Notes under the pieces: generated by a model
Seen by the model: only the letters and a program-made list of their open reading frames with translations
What the model was told of the DNA's origin: nothing
Database searches by the model: none
Part shown: in pieces, positions 34,549 to 44,300 of the stretch
Layout: each line of letters starts with the position of its first letter
Position numbering within the stretch: position 1 is the stretch's first letter
NCBI GenBank assembly: GCA_963812505.1
Contig: CAWEVM010000021.1
Span: forward strand, 124,001 to 188,000
Direction of reading: 5' to 3'
Length of the DNA stretch: 64,000 bases
DNA from: JAMXLO01 sp963812505
Lineage (GTDB): Bacteria > Pseudomonadota > Alphaproteobacteria > Acetobacterales > Acetobacteraceae
Position numbers and translations under genes: made by a program

Positions 34549-35483
34549 GAGCCGCTCCCCGCGACCGTGCGCTCAAGTGCGCGCAACCTGGCGCTGCGGG
34601 CGCGTGGATTGGCGGCGGACTCAGCCGCGCCGGGACGCAACGGCCTCGCGGTAAGCAAGCGGAACCGCGGCGTTGGGCGCTTGGCCAAACCCCTCGGGTC
34701 GTGACGCGAGGGCGATGGCGCGCGCCCAGCCGCGTCGGCCATGAACCGCTTGACGATACGGTCCTCAAGCGAATGGAACGAAACGACGATCAGGCGACCG
34801 CCGGCACCGAGCAGCCGGATGGCCTGGGTCAGCCCGCGCTCTATCTCGCCGAGTTCGTCGTTCACCCGGATGCGCAGCGCCTGGAAGCTGCGGGTGGCGG
34901 GATCGATACCTGACCGATCCGGCGGCAGGACGTCGCGAATGATGGTCGCCAGCCGCGCCGTACTGGTGATCGGCGTTTCACTGCGGGCCGCGACGATTCT
35001 GCGTGCTATGCGGCGCGAGGCGCGCTCCTCGCCCAGTTCGAACAGGAGGTCGGCCAGCTCGCGTTCGGGGAGCGTGTTGACCAGATCGGCGGCGGTCAGG
35101 CCGTTGCGGCCCATACGCATGTCGAGGGGACCATCGCCGCGGAACGAGAAGCCACGCGCGGGATCGTCGAGCTGGAATGAAGACACGCCTAGATCGAGCA
35201 CCACACCATCCAGGGCTGTGATGCCGTGCTCTGCCAGCAGATCCAGCATATCACCGAACTGACCGTTGATCAGGTGCAGGCGACCAGGAAACCGCGCGGC
35301 GAGACCGGCACCACGGGCGATTGCCTCGGGATCGCGATCGATCGCCCAGACCGTGCAGGGTGCAGCCTCCAGGAAAGCCGACGCATAGCCGCCGCCGCCG
35401 AAGGTGCCGTCGAGGTATACACCGCCGCTGCGCGGGGCGAGCAGGCGGACCACTTCTGACAGCATGACGGGAATGTGGTTCAT
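34545..35483 (-). CDS. rsmH: 16S rRNA m4C1402 methyltransferase RsmH (MraW)
   Basis: This 312-residue SAM enzyme methylates N4 of C1402 in 16S rRNA. HIPVMLSEVV and GVYLDGTFGGGGYASAFL form the SAM site. LDLGVSSFQLDDPARGFSF, RIRVNDELGEIERGL and VVSFHSLEDRIVKRFM are family signatures. It overlaps mraZ and ftsL by 4 bp each. Confidence 0.97.
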   Translation of the reverse strand: MNHIPVMLSEVVRLLAPRSGGVYLDGTFGGGGYASAFLEAAPCTVWAIDRDPEAIARGAGLAARFPGRLHLINGQFGDMLDLLAEHGITALDGVVLDLGVSSFQLDDPARGFSFRGDGPLDMRMGRNGLTAADLVNTLPERELADLLFELGEERASRRIARRIVAARSETPITSTARLATIIRDVLPPDRSGIDPATRSFQALRIRVNDELGEIERGLTQAIRLLGAGGRLIVVSFHSLEDRIVKRFMADAAGRAPSPSRHDPRGLAKRPTPRFRLLTARPLRPGAAESAANPRARSARLRALERTVAGSGS

Positions 35484-35944
35484 TGCGCGCCACCCGCCGG
35501 GAGCGTGAAGCCATGCACGCGTGCCCGTTCGCGTGCCTCGGCTCGACGGCGTTCCGCTGCTTCTGGCTCCCAGATCTGGAAAATACGGCCGAGACCCATG
35601 AACACCACGGTCTCAGTAAGTCCGGCAAAACTGACGAGCGAGTTGGGCAGAACTATACGACCTTCCTTGTCCGCCTCGACCGGAAACGCATCCGAATAGA
35701 GGGAAGCTGCTAAATCATCGTGAGCCTGGCTGAACAAATCGAGTCGGTTCAATGGCTCGGACAACGCTTCGAATACCGTGCTGGGCCAGGCTTCGATGCA
35801 GCGATGCTGATGCGAGGGGCGCAATACGAGATGCGTGCCATTGTTCTCGTCGCAAGAACGGAGAGCGGCGCGAAACGGCGCGGGAACGGAGACGCGGCCC
35901 TTGGCGTCCAACCGGTTCTGGTGGGTGCCCAGGAAGCTCGCCAT
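35480..35944 (-). CDS. mraZ: Transcriptional regulator MraZ
   Basis: The 154-residue protein has two SpoVT/AbrB-like repeats, each with the DxKGR signature: FLGTHQNRLDAKGRVSVPAPFR and FPVEADKEGRIVLP. MraZ oligomers bind direct TGGG repeats in their own promoter and repress the division cluster in other bacteria. Such repeats are present 50-83 bp upstream here. It is the first gene of the division/cell-wall cluster. Confidence 0.95.
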   Translation of the reverse strand: MASFLGTHQNRLDAKGRVSVPAPFRAALRSCDENNGTHLVLRPSHQHRCIEAWPSTVFEALSEPLNRLDLFSQAHDDLAASLYSDAFPVEADKEGRIVLPNSLVSFAGLTETVVFMGLGRIFQIWEPEAAERRRAEARERARVHGFTLPAGGAQ

Positions 35945-35993
35945 CCTTCCGTTGTTGCCCTTCCGGCTCGACGCCCCGTCTGCGTCAGTATCT

Positions 35994-36027
35994 TGGGATG
36001 AGATGGGATAGCATGGGCTGGGATGGG
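35994..36027. promoter_or_regulatory. Putative MraZ box: four TGGG repeats at 10-bp period
   Basis: TGGG occurs at 35994, 36004, 36014 and 36024 on the plus strand, exactly 10 bp apart, with an extra TGGG at 36019. MraZ in E. coli binds TGGGN repeats with 5-base spacers, the same period. The repeats overlap the promoter of mraZ, as expected of an autorepressor. They read TGGG on the strand opposite to mraZ transcription. The assignment is from pattern and position. Confidence 0.75.
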
Positions 36028-36033
36028 CGTCAA
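36005..36033 (-). promoter_or_regulatory. Putative sigma-70 promoter of the mraZ cluster
   Basis: On the minus strand a -35 TTGACG (36033-36028) is followed after 17 bases by TATCCC (36010-36005). The transcript would start about 55 bases before the mraZ ATG. The TGGG repeats overlap both boxes and the spacer. The -10 element is weak, which fits a regulated promoter. Confidence 0.6.
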
Positions 36034-36145
36034 AGACATTTACCTGCCGGCAGTGGTTTTTTCCGGGCTCCTCAATGGTTTACGCGCTCACTGTTCCGGT
36101 TGTGTTCCTGTGGACTAGTCTGCGGAGCGAATTGGAGGTGGTGCC

Positions 36146-36559
36146 AGACGGCCTATAAGCCGGGTTCTGTCCGCACCGCCCACGGTTTCCCATGGCGATG
36201 CGGGACGACCATTCATCTGGGACGCACCTTTCGGCGCGCCTCGCGCGACCAACCCGGACAGCGGAGCGGGAATGCTCCTGCGCCTTGCGGCGCGGCCGTC
36301 CCTATTCGGTCTTGCTCCCGGTGGGGTTTGCCCTGCCACCCCTGTTGCCAGGGGCGCGGTGCGCTCTTGCCGCGCCGTTTCGCCCTTGCCCGCGGGCCGC
36401 GTCGCCGCAACTTGCACGGGCGGTTTGTTTTCTGTGGCACTTTCCCTGGGGTCGCCCCCGCCGGACGTTATCCGGCACCGTATTCCCTTGGAGCCCGGAC
36501 TTTCCTCTACCCGATCCCCGGGGCAAGCCCGGGGACAAGCAGCGGCCGTCCGGCCGTCT
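36146..36559 (-). ncRNA. rnpB: RNase P RNA (bacterial type A)
   Basis: The ribozyme subunit of RNase P, which trims the 5' leader of tRNAs, is about 414 nt long here. The 5' core GAGGAAAGTCCGGGCTC is at 36507-36491. The 3' core ACAGAACCCGGCTTATAG is at 36170-36153. The ends pair as P1: AGACGGCC at the 5' end (36559-36552) with GGCCGTCT at the 3' end (36153-36146). It is transcribed between the amidase gene and mraZ, a linkage I believe recurs in alphaproteobacteria. A TTGACC overlapping the amidase stop codon may be part of its promoter, but no good -10 is evident. Confidence 0.95.
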
Positions 36560-36594
36560 GGCAATCCATCATTGGCGGGGAATCGCTGAACCGG

Positions 36595-37341
36595 TCAAGC
36601 GTCGCGTTGCGCGTTCCCAATGAGCCGCCGCACCGCCGACAGCCGTTCGCGTGTGCCGGCGTCTGCTTCGCCGGTGATAGCCTCGGGCCGCCAATGACGC
36701 TGGAACGCACGCAGCACAGTGGCGAGTGACGGATCGAATGCGCCTTCGGGTGCCACGCGGTAGCCGATGTCGCTGAGCGCGGCACGCACATCGCGCAAGG
36801 CGGTGGCGTCGCCCACCGCGGCGGCCGTGCCGAGATCCGGCACCCCTTCAGGCCACAAGCCGACGCCGTTCTCCGCCAGGCTCCGCCAGTCGAACCTTTC
36901 CCCCGGATCGTCCTTACGGTCGGGCGCCACATCGCTATGTGCGATGACGTTGCGCGCCGGGATCGGGTGCCGCGACAGGATGCCAAGACAGAGATCGCAT
37001 ACCGCGGCGAGCTGTAGCACCGGAAAGTCGCGATAGCCCCATTCATGGCCCGGGTTCACGATCTCGATGCCGATCGACCGGGCGTTCAGATCACTGTGCC
37101 CACGCCAATACGACACGCCGGCGTGGAACGCGCGTCTTGCCTCCGGCACCAGGCGCAGCACGGCGCCGTCCTCGTCCACCACGTAGTGAGATGACACACG
37201 TGCGGCGGGGTCGCGCAGCCGATCGATCGCCTCCTGTGCGGTTGGCATACCGGTGTAATGCAGGATCAGCACGTCGATCGGGGCATCTGCCGGCCGTTCG
37301 TCCTGGTTGGGGCTCGGCAGGTCGCGAACCCGCTGATTCAC
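36595..37341 (-). CDS. N-acetylmuramoyl-L-alanine amidase (Amidase_2) with peptidoglycan-binding domain
   Basis: This 248-residue zinc hydrolase cleaves between MurNAc and the stem peptide. The first zinc His is in VLILHYTG and the catalytic Glu region is GIEIVNPGHEWGYRDF. The second zinc/active-site segment is VIAHSDVAPDRKDDPGERFDW. The C-terminal part (ALSDIGYRVAPEGAFDPSLATVLRAFQRHW) is a peptidoglycan-binding helical domain. There is no obvious signal peptide, which points to an AmpD/AmiD-like recycling role. Its start overlaps the djlA stop by 4 bp. Confidence 0.9.
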   Translation of the reverse strand: MNQRVRDLPSPNQDERPADAPIDVLILHYTGMPTAQEAIDRLRDPAARVSSHYVVDEDGAVLRLVPEARRAFHAGVSYWRGHSDLNARSIGIEIVNPGHEWGYRDFPVLQLAAVCDLCLGILSRHPIPARNVIAHSDVAPDRKDDPGERFDWRSLAENGVGLWPEGVPDLGTAAAVGDATALRDVRAALSDIGYRVAPEGAFDPSLATVLRAFQRHWRPEAITGEADAGTRERLSAVRRLIGNAQRDA

Positions 37342-38117
37342 AAGCCGCGCTCGCGCTTGATCTGATCCCAGGCCGCGTTGATCCGCGCCACCTTCTCATT
37401 GGCGCGGGCAATGAATTCAGCCGGCACACCTCGTGCAGCCAGGCTGTCGGGATGGTTCTCCCGCATGAGCTGCTTCCATGTTGCGCGGATCTCCTCGCCG
37501 CTGGTGGCCCGCGACACGCCGAGTGTCGCGTAGGCGTCCGGTTCATCGGATACCGGCCGCCTGGGGCTGACGCCGCGCACGCGATCCCAGGCAGCCTGAT
37601 CGAGCCGGAAGCTGCGATGAGTTCGTTGCAGGAAGTCGAGCTCGCGTCCATTCACCGCGCCGTCGGCGCGCGCGATCACGAACAGCGCGGCGAGCACGTC
37701 CTCGAGCATGCCGCGATTGTCGGCGAACGCCTCGCCCAACTGCATGGCGTAGGCCTCGAAGCCGTCGGGGCTGTCCCGCGCCTGATCGAACAACCGGCCG
37801 ATGTCGCGCACCGCCTCGGGCGGGATGCGGAACTGGCGCTTGAACGCGTCGATTTCCAGACGGCTCACCTGGCCGTCGCATTTGGCGAGCTTGGCCGACA
37901 GCACCACGACGCAGATCGCGAAGAGCTGGTCGCGGCGGTTGAACATCGCGGCGAGGCGCGCGGGGTTCCAGCCCACCCGTGGGCCAAACTGCGCGCGGAA
38001 GTTGGGCACCGCGCCAGAATCCGCCGCATGTCCGAGTGCGGCCCCGACCACGGCTCCCATGGGGCCGCCCATGGCGAAGCCCGCCACCCCGCCGATGATT
38101 TTGCCCCAATAGCCCAT
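37338..38117 (-). CDS. djlA: DnaJ-like co-chaperone DjlA
   Basis: The 259-residue protein starts with a Gly-rich hydrophobic segment (YWGKIIGGVAGFAMGGPMGA), the DjlA membrane anchor. It continues with a TerB-like helical domain (FAICVVVLSAKLAKCDGQVSR) and ends with a J domain (YATLGVSRATSGEEIRATW) holding the HPD motif in ENHPDSL. DjlA stimulates DnaK at the membrane. The start at 38117 gives the membrane segment right at the N-terminus. It is the first gene of the amidase transcript. Confidence 0.9.
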   Translation of the reverse strand: MGYWGKIIGGVAGFAMGGPMGAVVGAALGHAADSGAVPNFRAQFGPRVGWNPARLAAMFNRRDQLFAICVVVLSAKLAKCDGQVSRLEIDAFKRQFRIPPEAVRDIGRLFDQARDSPDGFEAYAMQLGEAFADNRGMLEDVLAALFVIARADGAVNGRELDFLQRTHRSFRLDQAAWDRVRGVSPRRPVSDEPDAYATLGVSRATSGEEIRATWKQLMRENHPDSLAARGVPAEFIARANEKVARINAAWDQIKRERGL

Positions 38118-38221
38118 AGCTTGCCTTACCACGCAGAGGTTGACACGGGCAAAACAATGAGACGGCACCAAGACCTGTCGCGCCCGGACCCAGCGCGGGG
38201 CCGGCCATGGGGTGATCGGCT

Positions 38222-40213
38222 TCACGAAAGCCTGCGCGGCACGCTCTCCGACCAGCTTTTGCTGAAGTGCTCTGCACCATCGACCGTGATGCGCACCTGT
38301 GACAGGTGGGTGTAGCTGGTCTCGTCGCTGGACGTCTGGCAGGTCGCCTCGATCCGAATATCGAGTGTCGGGTGCACCGCAACGTGGGTTGCCGACGAGA
38401 TGATCGCGGTGCGCGCCGGATTCCGGTTCGACACCGTGTAGCGCGACCGATTGCTGGTGCTGCCACCATCAGGCGGGCGCAGGACGCAGCTCACCGTGTC
38501 TTCCACAAGATCGAGTTCGAACCGGTAGTCCGGCCGCGCCAGCGTTCCAATGGCGGGCAGAGCATGTGGGGATGGGGCAAAGTCGGGTGCGGGCAGCGGG
38601 TGCGGGTGTTCATGCGCGACCGGCAGAACGATATGCGACGCATCCGCCCCACCGTGATGCACCGTGTTGACCGCTGGCTGCCCGGTCGGCCAGGCATTCT
38701 GGAACTCGGCGCTGGCGACCGCCACGCGGAGCCTATGTCCTGCCGCGATCGCGTACGCACAATGCCGCAGCGGGATACGGAGCGCGTAGACCTGGCCCGG
38801 AACCAGCGGTTCCGGCTCCTCATGCGAGTTGCGGTGCGTCGCCAGGAGCCCGCCGTCGCAGATCAGACGCGATGTGCCATCTTCGGCAACGTCACAGAGT
38901 TTGACATGGAAGTAGGTGACCTCCGCGGTAGATGACGCGTGCAGCAGCATCACCGGTTCGCCCAGCAGCTCCAGTGAAGCATGCAGTGGCTCAGTGGTGA
39001 ACAGCAGCGAAAATGCCTCGTCCAGCCGTTGATCGATCGGCATCGCCCACGGCGTGGTCGAGCCCAGACCACGGCGGCCAGTTGTGATCCCCACCGACGG
39101 CCGATACGCATAGCTGTCGGAACCAGAATCGCCGGCGGCATCCGCCAGGCTCCCACCGCCCGACAGGTACTTGGCGGTCGGGTGCACATGCGCCGGCGGC
39201 CAGGCCGCCTCGTTGCGCCAGGTGCCGGCGTCCTCCAGGCACAGCAGCGACGGCGCCTGCCAGCCACGCACGAACACCGTCACTGGCGGTTCATGCATTA
39301 CACCATTGTCGACGCCCTTCAGCCAGTGATCGAACCACTTCAGATATTCGTATCGTGCGTCGATGCGCGGTCCGGGAAGGGCTTCCCTCTCCTCGGCGTA
39401 GTAATGACCCCACGGGCCGATAATTACCTTCTTTGGTGCGCTGAGCCGCTGAAACGCCCGCAGCTCCTCGGTCGCATACCAGTCGGCCCAGCCTTCGATC
39501 AGCAGCACCGCGCACTGCACGCGCTCATAGTCCGGCGCCAGACTCTGATCGCGCCAGTACTGGCCGTGCAACGTGTTGCGGATGTAGCCGAGACTCCACG
39601 GCGCGCTTTGTTGCAATCGTTCGGCCCAGATCGCGGCGAAGCGTTCGCCCACCAGCGCCGGATCGGGCGGCGAGAAGTTCAGCGCGTTCATCAGGGGCGC
39701 ATAGTATTCGAACATCCACGGCCGAATGGAGCCGCCTGGATTGGTGAACCCTGTATAGACATCGTCGTTGGCGGAGCGCACAACGATCGCCTTCAGCGCT
39801 GGCGGCCGCTGCACCGCCACCTGCCACTGCACGACAGCGCCATACGACTTGCCGATCATTCCGACCGCGCCGGTGCACCAAGGCTGTGCGGCGATCCAGG
39901 CGACCATGTCATAGCCGTCCTGCCGCTCCTCAGGGGAGTAGATGTCGGTGGAGAATCCGGACGAGCTACCGGTGCCGCGCACGTCGTACTGCACCACCGC
40001 ATAACCTCGCGCGGCGAGGAATGGCACGACCGGCGGATACTCGTCGCGCCAATCGGGCAACGCCGCAGCAAGGCGTCGGTACGGATGGTATTCCATCACA
40101 CCGGGGAACTGGCCCGGCGCATCCGGGCGCGTAATCCGCACGTTCAGCTCCACGCCGTCGCGCATCGCGACGCGAATGCGCGTGTGCACCTTGACCGGAT
40201 AGATCTGTGTCAT
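38222..40213 (-). CDS. CocE/NonD-family hydrolase (X-Pro dipeptidyl-peptidase S15-like)
   Basis: The 663-residue alpha/beta hydrolase has the S15/CocE layout. The N-terminal hydrolase core has the nucleophile in GMIGKSYGAV, the acid in GWADWY and the His in GPWGHYY. It is followed by a C-terminal jelly-roll domain (X-Pro dipeptidyl-peptidase C-terminal type). There is no signal peptide, so it is probably cytoplasmic. The substrate (peptide, ester or amide) is not deducible. A paralogue lies at 53835. The ATG at 40213 is used because the frame upstream overlaps the efflux gene. Confidence 0.85.
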   Translation of the reverse strand: MTQIYPVKVHTRIRVAMRDGVELNVRITRPDAPGQFPGVMEYHPYRRLAAALPDWRDEYPPVVPFLAARGYAVVQYDVRGTGSSSGFSTDIYSPEERQDGYDMVAWIAAQPWCTGAVGMIGKSYGAVVQWQVAVQRPPALKAIVVRSANDDVYTGFTNPGGSIRPWMFEYYAPLMNALNFSPPDPALVGERFAAIWAERLQQSAPWSLGYIRNTLHGQYWRDQSLAPDYERVQCAVLLIEGWADWYATEELRAFQRLSAPKKVIIGPWGHYYAEEREALPGPRIDARYEYLKWFDHWLKGVDNGVMHEPPVTVFVRGWQAPSLLCLEDAGTWRNEAAWPPAHVHPTAKYLSGGGSLADAAGDSGSDSYAYRPSVGITTGRRGLGSTTPWAMPIDQRLDEAFSLLFTTEPLHASLELLGEPVMLLHASSTAEVTYFHVKLCDVAEDGTSRLICDGGLLATHRNSHEEPEPLVPGQVYALRIPLRHCAYAIAAGHRLRVAVASAEFQNAWPTGQPAVNTVHHGGADASHIVLPVAHEHPHPLPAPDFAPSPHALPAIGTLARPDYRFELDLVEDTVSCVLRPPDGGSTSNRSRYTVSNRNPARTAIISSATHVAVHPTLDIRIEATCQTSSDETSYTHLSQVRITVDGAEHFSKSWSESVPRRLS

Positions 40214-40229
40214 CAGCCATGTCGTGGCT

Positions 40230-41348
40230 TCAGCGCTTGCCTTCGATCGGGCGCACCCTGCTCCCGTCACTCACTTCATCAGGGAGATTGAGAACCACAC
40301 TCTCGCCGATGCGCGCGCCGTCTGCCAGGCTGGCGACCATGCCGTCGGTGGTGGCGACCTTGACCGGCTGCATGCGCACAGTGCTGTCCTTGCCGACATT
40401 GGCGATGAATGTGTTGGTTCCGCGTACTATGAGGGCCGCCACGGGAATTTCCGGATAGCTCTGCACCGGGACATGCAGGGTCACGTAGGCAAAGCTACCT
40501 GGCACCATGAAGTCCTCGCTGTTGTCCACCTCCAGTTCAACGAACAGCGTGCGGGTCCGCGGATCTAGTTGGTCGGACGTGCGGGCGATGCGGGCTTTCA
40601 CCTTGCGGTCCGGATTGGCACCGTCCGTCACGTCGGCCAGATCGCCAACGTGGACGAATGGCACGTCCTTCTGCTCGACATAGACATCGACGCGCAACCG
40701 GCTCATGTCCGCGATCGTCATGACGGGCTGGTTGCTTGTCTGATTGGTCACCGAACTCTGCACCAGGGCGCCCACGTCGACAAAGCGCGCGGTAACCGTG
40801 CCGTCGAAAGGCGCGCGCAGGATCTCGTATGACTTCATCACCGCAAGCTGTTCCATGTTCGCCTGCGCCATGCGATATGCGGTTTCCGCCTGATCTGCGG
40901 TCTGCACCGATGACCAGCCACGTTTGACAAGGTCCCCTTCCCTCTCGGCATTCTTGCGCTTGTTCTCGAGATCGCTCACCGCTGCGTCGTACTGTCGATC
41001 GGTCTCCGCCGACTCCACCTCGGCCACCACCTGTCCTGCCTTCACATGATCGCCGCGATCCACCGCGATAGACCTCAGATAGCCACCGACCTTGCCGTAC
41101 AGCGTGGCAACCTGATACGGACGGGTATCACCGAGCAGCGTGATCAGTCGCTCCTTCGGCCCCTGCACAATATTAGCCACCTGTACGAGGGGACCTTGCG
41201 CCAGGCCTTCCGCCATCGCATGGCGTGCCGCGACGAGGTCTGCATCCTTCTGCTGCCAGAGATGCAGTCCGACCAGCGCGGCACCGCCGACCACCAACAG
41301 CCCGACAAGATAGACCATGAATGAACCGAAACGGCCGCGTTTAGCCAT
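40230..41348 (-). CDS. RND efflux periplasmic adaptor (MFP family)
   Basis: The 372-residue protein has one N-terminal membrane anchor (FMVYLVGLLVVGGAALVGLHLW) and no lipobox. A lipoyl-type half motif follows (KVGGYLRSIAVDRGDHVKAGQ), then a helical hairpin, the second lipoyl half (YEILRAPFDGTVTARFVDVGALVQ) and a beta-barrel domain. It would connect the RND pump to an outer-membrane channel. No channel gene lies nearby, so it probably recruits a shared one. It overlaps the pump gene by 8 bp. Confidence 0.92.
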   Translation of the reverse strand: MAKRGRFGSFMVYLVGLLVVGGAALVGLHLWQQKDADLVAARHAMAEGLAQGPLVQVANIVQGPKERLITLLGDTRPYQVATLYGKVGGYLRSIAVDRGDHVKAGQVVAEVESAETDRQYDAAVSDLENKRKNAEREGDLVKRGWSSVQTADQAETAYRMAQANMEQLAVMKSYEILRAPFDGTVTARFVDVGALVQSSVTNQTSNQPVMTIADMSRLRVDVYVEQKDVPFVHVGDLADVTDGANPDRKVKARIARTSDQLDPRTRTLFVELEVDNSEDFMVPGSFAYVTLHVPVQSYPEIPVAALIVRGTNTFIANVGKDSTVRMQPVKVATTDGMVASLADGARIGESVVLNLPDEVSDGSRVRPIEGKR

Positions 41349-44300
41349 GGTGAGCGTCCCCTGTTCCCTGCGCGCCCGCGGCCTCCGCCACAAAGCGCGC
41401 ATCGAGGCTGTGCAGCGCCGGTGGCCGACGCCGTAGGAGCGTGTAGAAGATCGGCACGATGAAGAGTGTCGACATCGTCGCCACGACAAGGCCGCCGATA
41501 ACCGCACGACCCAGGGGCGCGTTCTGCTCGCCCGCCTCACCGAGGCCGAGCGCCATCGGCACCATGCCGATAATCATGGCAAGCGCAGTCATCAGCACCG
41601 GCCGCAGGCGGATGCGGCCCGCCTCGATCACCGCGCGCAGCGGACCGACTTCCTCGCGGGCGCGCAGGTCATTGGCGAAGCTCACCACCAGGATCGAGTT
41701 CGACACCGAGATGCCGATCGACATGATGGCGCCCATCAGGGATTCCACGTTGATGGTGGTCCCTGTCAGCGCCAGCATCCACAGAATCCCGATAAGCGCT
41801 CCGGGCACCGCCATCATGATGATGAACGGATCGACCCAGGACTGGAACAGCACCACCAGCAGCGCGTAGACCAGCAGCACCGCCAGCACCATGCCAAGCC
41901 CGAGGAGCCGGAACGAGCTTTGCATGACATCGTTCTGGCCCAGGATCAGGATCTTCGTTGTGATCGGCAGGCCCTTGCTGATCTCATTGATCGCCCGCTG
42001 GATGTCGCTGGCGGTAGAGCCGAGGTCGCGACCATCCACATTGGCAGCAATGTCAAGCTCCCGCTGCACCGTATAGTGGCTGACAGATTCCAGTGTCGAC
42101 CGCGGATACACCGATGCAATGTCGCGGAGTCGAATCACCGGCGCTGCCGGCTGCGCTGCGGGACCGGTGCCGACGTTACCGTCGGGGCGGTCCACCGGCG
42201 TGTCCATCAGGTCGCCCACCGAATTGATCCGATCGATCGGTGTCTGCACGGCCACGAAATAGTTCACGTTGTTCTGCGGGTTGAGGAAGAAGTTCGGCGC
42301 CACCAGCGAGCTCGATGACAGCGTCGTCAGCATGTTGTTGGCGACGTCCCGCTGCGAGACGTTCAGCTTGGCCGCGCGGAGCCGGTCGACCTCCACCTGC
42401 AGAGCCGGGTAGTTCAGCACCTGCACCAGATGTGCGTCCGCCACGCCGGGAATGCTCTGCATGCGGGGGAGCAGCTTCCTGGCGAGTTCAGCGGCCCGGT
42501 CGAAGTTCACGTCCTGAATTTGCACATCGATCGGCGCTGACAGGCCGAAGTTCAGCACCTGCGACACAATGTCCGCTGTCTGAAAGTAGAACAGGCTGCC
42601 GGGAAACTCTGCTGGCAGCCTGGCGCGAATGGCACGGATGTAGTCGATCGACGGTCGATGCGGCGAGCGCAGTGAAATCAGGATTTCGGAATCCATGTCT
42701 CCGACATTGTCGGTCTGCACGAACGCCATGTTGAACGAGGACAGCGCACCCACCGTATCGTTGATGGTCTGCAGCTCGCTTGCCGGGATGATCCGGCGGA
42801 TCCGGTCCTCGACCTGCAGCGTCAGTTGTTCCGTGCGCTCGATCCGCGTGCCCGCTGGGGCGCGAAAATGCAGCTTGATCAAGCCGACATCGGCGCTGGG
42901 GAAGAAGTCGAGGCCGATGACGGTGGCCAGGCCCCCAGAGACCACCAGCAGGGCACCGGCGCAGACCAGCACGAACACGCGACGGTGCAGAGCGCCCTCC
43001 AGTAGCCGGCCATAGAGGTCGCGAAAACGATTGAAGCCGCGATCGAAGAGAGCAAAGAAGCCGCGCGGGGGTCCATGGTGCTCTGCGCCAGTGTCCAGCA
43101 GATAGCGCGCGAATGAGGGCACCACGGTAAACGACAGCACATAGGACGCCAGCATGCAGAACACGACAGTGGCAGCCAGCGGAATGAACAGGTAGCGGGC
43201 CACGCCGAACAGCAGCACGACCGGGAAGAACACGATGCAGATCGCCAGCGTGGCGACCGTCAGGGGCTGGATCACCTCGTTGGTTCCATCGAGGATCGCC
43301 ACGGTCAGCGATTTGCCCAGCGACTGGTTGCGGTGGATGTTCTCAATCGTCACCGTGGCATTATCGACCAGCAGACCGATGGCCAGCGCCAGCCCGCCCA
43401 GCGTCATGAGATTGATGGTATTGCCGGTGAGGAACAGCCCCATGATGCCAGCGAAGATCGACAGCGGGATCGATGTCGAGACGATCACCGTGTTCCGCCA
43501 GCTTCCCAGGAACATCAGGATCAGCACGGAAACCAGGATCGAGGAGATGACCGCCTCGCGAATCACGTTCTCCACCGCAGCGCGCACGAACACCGACTGG
43601 TCGAAGTCCAGCTTGAGTTCCAGGCCCGCCGGCGCCGCCGCCTGGATCTCCGGTATGGCCGCGCGGGCGGCGTCCACCACGGCCAGGGTGGATGCATCGG
43701 CATGCTTCAGGATGGCGAGGTAGACCGCCCGCTTGCCGTTCACGTGCACGATGTTGGTCTGCGTGGCGAAGCTGTCGCTGACATGCGCGACGTCACCAAG
43801 TGTGACCGGCGCGCCATTGAATACGCCAATTGGCAGCGCATTGAATCGATCGACAGCGCTCGGGCTTGAATTCAATTGCACGTTGTATTCCACGTCACCG
43901 ATCCGCGCGGTGCCGGCCGGCACGATCACGTTCGAGGCCTGCAGGGCGCTGACGACATCGGCCGGCGAGAACCCCTTGGCCTGCAGCCGCGCAGGGTCGA
44001 TGTCCACGTTGATCTGGCGCGACTTGCCACCGAACGGCCCAGGCGTGGACAGGCCAGGAATGGTGAACAGCTTCACCCGGATGAAGTTGAGGCTGTAGTC
44101 GTAGATCTGCTGCTCGGTCAGGTTCTGGCTCGACAGCGTCATTTGCACGACGGGCACATTTGAAGCGTTGAACTGGATGACCGCCGGCGACGTCATGCCT
44201 GGCGGCGCTATTCGCAGGATCGAGTTGTTCACCGAGGTGATCTGCGCGATAGCGCCGCCGATATCGGTGCCGGGTTGGAAATACACTCGAAGCAGGCCGA

